A DNA stretch of 64,000 nucleotides from Amorphochlora amoebiformis (lineage: Eukaryota; Cercozoa; Chlorarachniophyceae). The position numbers were made by a program, and so were the translations under genes. The stretch covers positions 930,001 to 994,000 of the forward strand of contig BAAHQB010000024.1 in assembly GCA_054601695.1 (NCBI GenBank), read 5' to 3'. Under the pieces are notes generated by a model that was not told the DNA's origin, did not search any database, and saw only the letters and a list, made by a program, of their open reading frames with translations. Within the stretch, counting starts at the first letter, position 1, and each line of letters begins with the position of its first letter. Shown here piece after piece: positions 63,268 to 64,000 of this stretch.

Positions 63268-63668
63268 CCAACCCCAAACCCCAACCAATTACTTTTGCGT
63301 CGGAGGTTAAAGAGGACAAGAGGGCATGAGAGAGGGGGAGAGGGAGAGGAAGATATAGAGTATAGAGAGAAGGGGCCCTTAGGGGGGAGAGAGAGACAGA
63401 GAGAGAGAGAGGCTGTCGCAGTCACTAGTCGTTAATAGAGGGAGGAACATACTGTATAATATATATGTCTCTTTCACACTTTTTTCTCCCCCCTCTGAAA
63501 TAGATATATGTAATAAACGTGTAGATGCTATCAAACATATTACATATATATATATATATATATATATATAGGCATATACTTATTTGTACATAGCATAGAT
63601 AAATATTATACATAAGTTGTATTTCTACACACCTTAGATGCGGGTTTGAAATAGTAGAGAATGTTGTT
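54012..63668 (-). CDS. Gene 5: PH domain plus permuted papain-fold (YiiX/C92-like) enzyme, 5' truncated
   Basis: At least 15 exons. The 5' end lies beyond 64000. Exons 63633, 63480, 62668 and 62248 give the C-terminal two thirds of a PH domain (phosphoinositide or protein binding, usually membrane targeting). Exons 60606 to 55196 give, in this order, [19 protein letters not shown]...[21 protein letters not shown] and [12 protein letters not shown]. That is the His-first, Cys-last order of circularly permuted papain-like amidases or peptidases (YaeF/YiiX, C92-like). All junctions across this domain keep phase. His and Cys are both present, so activity is plausible; the substrate is unknown. 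The joins 62248/61392 and 55196/54664 are not resolved. Inference: a PH-anchored cysteine amidase or peptidase acting at a membrane. Confidence 0.75.
54120..54655. repeat. (TA)n/(CA)n intron
   Basis: No exon. Confidence 0.92.
54664..54809 (-). CDS. Gene 5 exon ([20 protein letters not shown]...)
   Basis: 146 bp, phase 2>1, acceptor GATCGACCGAAAG, donor GCAG|gttcaa. Ends RGRFDFIA and joins the last exon as FDFIAGGNLW. A second frame is open to a stop near its end. Confidence 0.62.
55010..55165. repeat. ~27-bp repeat GAGAGAGTTCCAGAGATTTC
   Basis: Six diverged tandem copies next to exon 55196-55271. Confidence 0.88.
55196..55271 (-). CDS. Gene 5 exon with catalytic Cys motif ([18 protein letters not shown])
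   Basis: 76 bp, phase 2>0, acceptor GTCTTCCTCGGCCAG, donor AAG|gtgctt. [12 protein letters not shown] is the C-terminal nucleophile motif of permuted papain-fold (YiiX/C92-like) enzymes. Confidence 0.78.
55280..55960. repeat. (GA)n then CATA-rich sequence
   Basis: GA at 55290-55430. CATACATA runs at 55640-55660. Three ~48-bp units of AAATATGAATATGAAGATAT at 55800-55920. Confidence 0.9.
55966..56020 (-). CDS. Gene 5 exon ([17 protein letters not shown])
   Basis: 55 bp, phase 1>2, acceptor ATATATAG, donor GAG|gtatct placed after AG. The F(I/V)....GKPYEW pattern fits the helix before the Cys motif in the same family. Confidence 0.75.
56025..56285. repeat. (TA)n then CCCTAA block
   Basis: CCCTAA and variants at 56145-56270 in the sense opposite to most blocks. 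Confidence 0.92.
56286..56336 (-). CDS. Gene 5 exon ([16 protein letters not shown])
   Basis: 51 bp, only phase 1 open on entry; leaves in phase 1 at ACCT|gtaacc. Acceptor TTAATATTTCCAG. Confidence 0.7.
56590..57600. repeat. 37-bp satellite with TGACGTAA, degenerating rightward
   Basis: Units of ATATTATGTGACGTAATATT + ACATGTTACAGTTAC, regular (37 bp) at 56600-56870, then a mix with TGTGTTATAATA units. About 25 units. TTACGTCA is a CRE-like octamer. Confidence 0.94.
57776..57810 (-). CDS. Gene 5 exon ([11 protein letters not shown])
   Basis: 35 bp, phase 2>1, acceptor ATATATGTAAG, donor CAAG|gtctat. Joins exon 58952-59031 as FVEEKW-IESHAEV and exon 56286-56336 as ALRQV. Confidence 0.65.
57815..58335. 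repeat. (TA)n intron
   Basis: A short island at 57930-58010 with a possible 25-nt exon (57975-57999) that is not needed by the frame. Confidence 0.9.
58340..58711 (-). other. Long open frame inside a gene 5 intron
   Basis: About 124 codons stay open on the minus strand in normal-composition DNA, from acceptor-like AACGCCTCAG (peptide start [20 protein letters not shown]). Inside are strong donors gtatgt (58637) and gtaagc, and a GATCGCTGGA triple repeat. It is not required between 58952-59031 and 57776-57810. It could be a nested or alternative exon. Confidence 0.35.
58808..58845 (-). repeat. Echo of exon 58952-59031, 3' edge
   Basis: GTATCCACCATTTTTCCTCC...CCCT repeats the exon's last ~26 bases with donor, cut off by (TA)n. 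Confidence 0.88.
58952..59031 (-). CDS. Gene 5 exon ([20 protein letters not shown]...)
   Basis: 80 bp, phase 0>2, acceptor AACACACCTGTAG, donor AATG|gtggat. Continues GFVEEK. G.L..FEA...GV.L..(I/L)..F is the second conserved strand pair of YiiX-like domains. A second frame is open ([10 protein letters not shown]). Confidence 0.75.
59045..59520. repeat. (TA)n/(CA)n intron
   Basis: No exon. Confidence 0.9.
59536..59613 (-). CDS. Gene 5 exon with catalytic His motif ([16 protein letters not shown])
   Basis: 78 bp, only one frame useful, phase 0>0; acceptor TTATTACAGTCTAAG, donor GAG|gtgcga. Begins [18 protein letters not shown] is the N-terminal His motif of the permuted papain fold. Confidence 0.8.
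59661..59745 (-). pseudogene. Decayed duplicate of exon 59536-59613
   Basis: Keeps the acceptor ACAGTCTAAG and aligns along most of the exon (CATTACG...GT(T)GCCATT), but has in-frame stops and lacks the donor. Upstream of the intact exon. Confidence 0.75.
59790..60600. repeat. (TG)n and (TA)n intron
   Basis: Islands at 60120-60165 and 60400-60435 have splice-like edges; the second (60404-60434, [10 protein letters not shown]) is not needed by the frame. Confidence 0.85.
60606..60658 (-). CDS. Gene 5 exon ([17 protein letters not shown])
   Basis: 53 bp, phase 1>0, acceptor TATAACATTAG, donor AAG|gtatgt. LDILLFK matches the first strand (GD(I/L)(L/V)LF) of YiiX-like domains. Confidence 0.7.
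60665..61010. repeat. AT-rich and (TA)n intron
   Basis: No exon. Confidence 0.88.
61015..61040 (-). CDS. Gene 5 microexon, 26 nt (FASGKSRI)
   Basis: Phase 2>1, acceptor ATATATTCAG, donor ATAG|gtacac. Confidence 0.58.
61045..61385. repeat. (TA)n intron
   Basis: TA with a 60-bp AT-rich break. Confidence 0.92.
61392..61425 (-). CDS. Gene 5 exon ([10 protein letters not shown])
   Basis: 34 bp, phase 1>2, acceptor CAGAAATCAG, donor CGAT|gtacgt. In phase with 61015-61040, but the PH exon before it leaves in phase 0, so one exon is missing or this is an alternative start. Confidence 0.5.
61430..62240. repeat. (TA)n with an echo of exon 62248-62331, 3' edge
   Basis: The echo at 61886-61915 carries the last ~20 exon bases and donor (gttcat). 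Confidence 0.85.
62248..62331 (-). CDS. Gene 5 exon: PH-domain C-terminal helix ([20 protein letters not shown])
   Basis: 84 bp, only phase 0>0 open, acceptor GGTATTATAG, donor ATG|gtacct. L.T.S..ER.EWI.AI is the classic final strand and helix of pleckstrin-homology domains, including the invariant Trp. Confidence 0.85.
62340..62660. repeat. Simple sequence with an echo of exon 62248-62331, 5' edge
   Basis: 62417-62460 repeats the acceptor and ~30 exon bases. Confidence 0.88.
62668..62751 (-). CDS. Gene 5 exon: PH-domain middle strands ([20 protein letters not shown])
   Basis: 84 bp, phase 0>0, acceptor GTACAAAATTAG, donor ATT|gtatat. Fits the I.L.D(I)..I......K..FEI region of PH domains. 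Confidence 0.8.
62755..63285. repeat. (TA)n/(CA)n intron
   Basis: A strong minus-strand acceptor GTCTATTTTTAAG at about 62900 has no matching donor. Confidence 0.9.
63290..63440. repeat. GA/GGGA-rich tract
   Basis: On the minus strand an open Ser/Pro-rich frame ends at AAAA|gtaatt; not assigned. Confidence 0.6.
63480..63494 (-). CDS. Gene 5 microexon, 15 nt (RGEKK)
   Basis: Phase 0>0, acceptor TATATCTATTTCAG, donor AAA|gtgtga. Completes the PH loop between LYYFKPASK and [11 protein letters not shown] longer form (63453-63494) is open in another phase. Confidence 0.5.
63633..63668 (-). CDS. Gene 5 exon: PH-domain strand ([12 protein letters not shown])
   Basis: 36 bp, phase 0>0, excellent sites: acceptor CTTCTTTCTGCAG, donor AAG|gtgtgt. 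LYYFK is a PH-domain strand signature. Confidence 0.8.
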
Positions 63669-63689
63669 CTGCAGAAAGAAGACCTTTTT

Positions 63690-63823
63690 GTGTGTTACAA
63701 TATGTATATATATATTATATACATATATTATATATATATATATATACATATATATACATACATATATATATATACATATATATTTATATACGTATATACT
63801 CATATTCACACACACACACACAC

Positions 63824-63862
<39 letters not shown>

Positions 63863-63939
63863 TTACATGTCTATCTATCTATATATATATGTATATATAT
63901 ATATATATAATTCATATATATAAATATATATATAAATAA

Positions 63940-63974
<35 letters not shown>

Positions 63975-64000
63975 ATGTACATGCATATATATATATATAT
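63690..64000. repeat. (TA)n/(CA)n intron to the window edge
   Basis: No exon seen; the rest of gene 5 lies further right. Confidence 0.92.

Overview
This window comes from the nuclear genome of an intron-dense eukaryote, probably a protist or alga with TTAGGG-type telomere repeats. I cannot name the lineage. Most of the DNA is simple sequence: (TA)n, (CA)n and (GA)n/(CT)n tracts, interstitial TTAGGG/CCCTAA arrays, and several satellites and minisatellites. No transposon, tRNA, rRNA, CRISPR array or bacterial-style operon was recognised.

Islands of 14-150 bp of ordinary sequence sit in this matrix. Many are bounded by GT and AG splice sites, have an open frame, and join their neighbours without breaking the reading frame. 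'Phase a>b' means the number of codon bases carried in and carried out. Joining the islands by hand gives five gene models. Gene 1 (minus, 327-23260) has about 30 tiny exons and runs off the left edge. Gene 2 (minus, 23901-40488) starts with an ATG at 40488 and has two copies of an SH3/KOW-like motif; genes 1 and 2 may be one gene. Gene 3 (minus, 41257-51205) has an ATG and a stop, and its N-terminus carries a membrane-anchor-like segment. Gene 4 (plus, 51529-53404) is compact, with seven exons and mostly 50-71 bp introns; it is divergent from gene 3. Gene 5 (minus, 54012-63668 and beyond the right edge) encodes a PH domain followed by a circularly permuted papain-fold (YiiX/C92-like) amidase domain, recognisable by DHVALLVK, the FEA..GV strand, GKPYEW and [12 protein letters not shown]. 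Recovering that known domain order from nine separate islands in matching phase is the best internal evidence that the exon calls are right.

The most unusual feature is a set of exon-edge echoes. Partial copies of an exon edge, including its splice site, are repeated 1-6 times out into the neighbouring intron. Copies of the 5' edge always lie upstream and copies of the 3' edge always lie downstream. Telomeric repeats fill whole introns: the 623-bp intron at 25754-26376 is almost pure telomere-type repeat. In several places they supply part of the splice signal.

All boundaries and translations were worked out by eye, with no alignment, transcript data or database search. A few junctions do not join in phase; these are stated in the entries.
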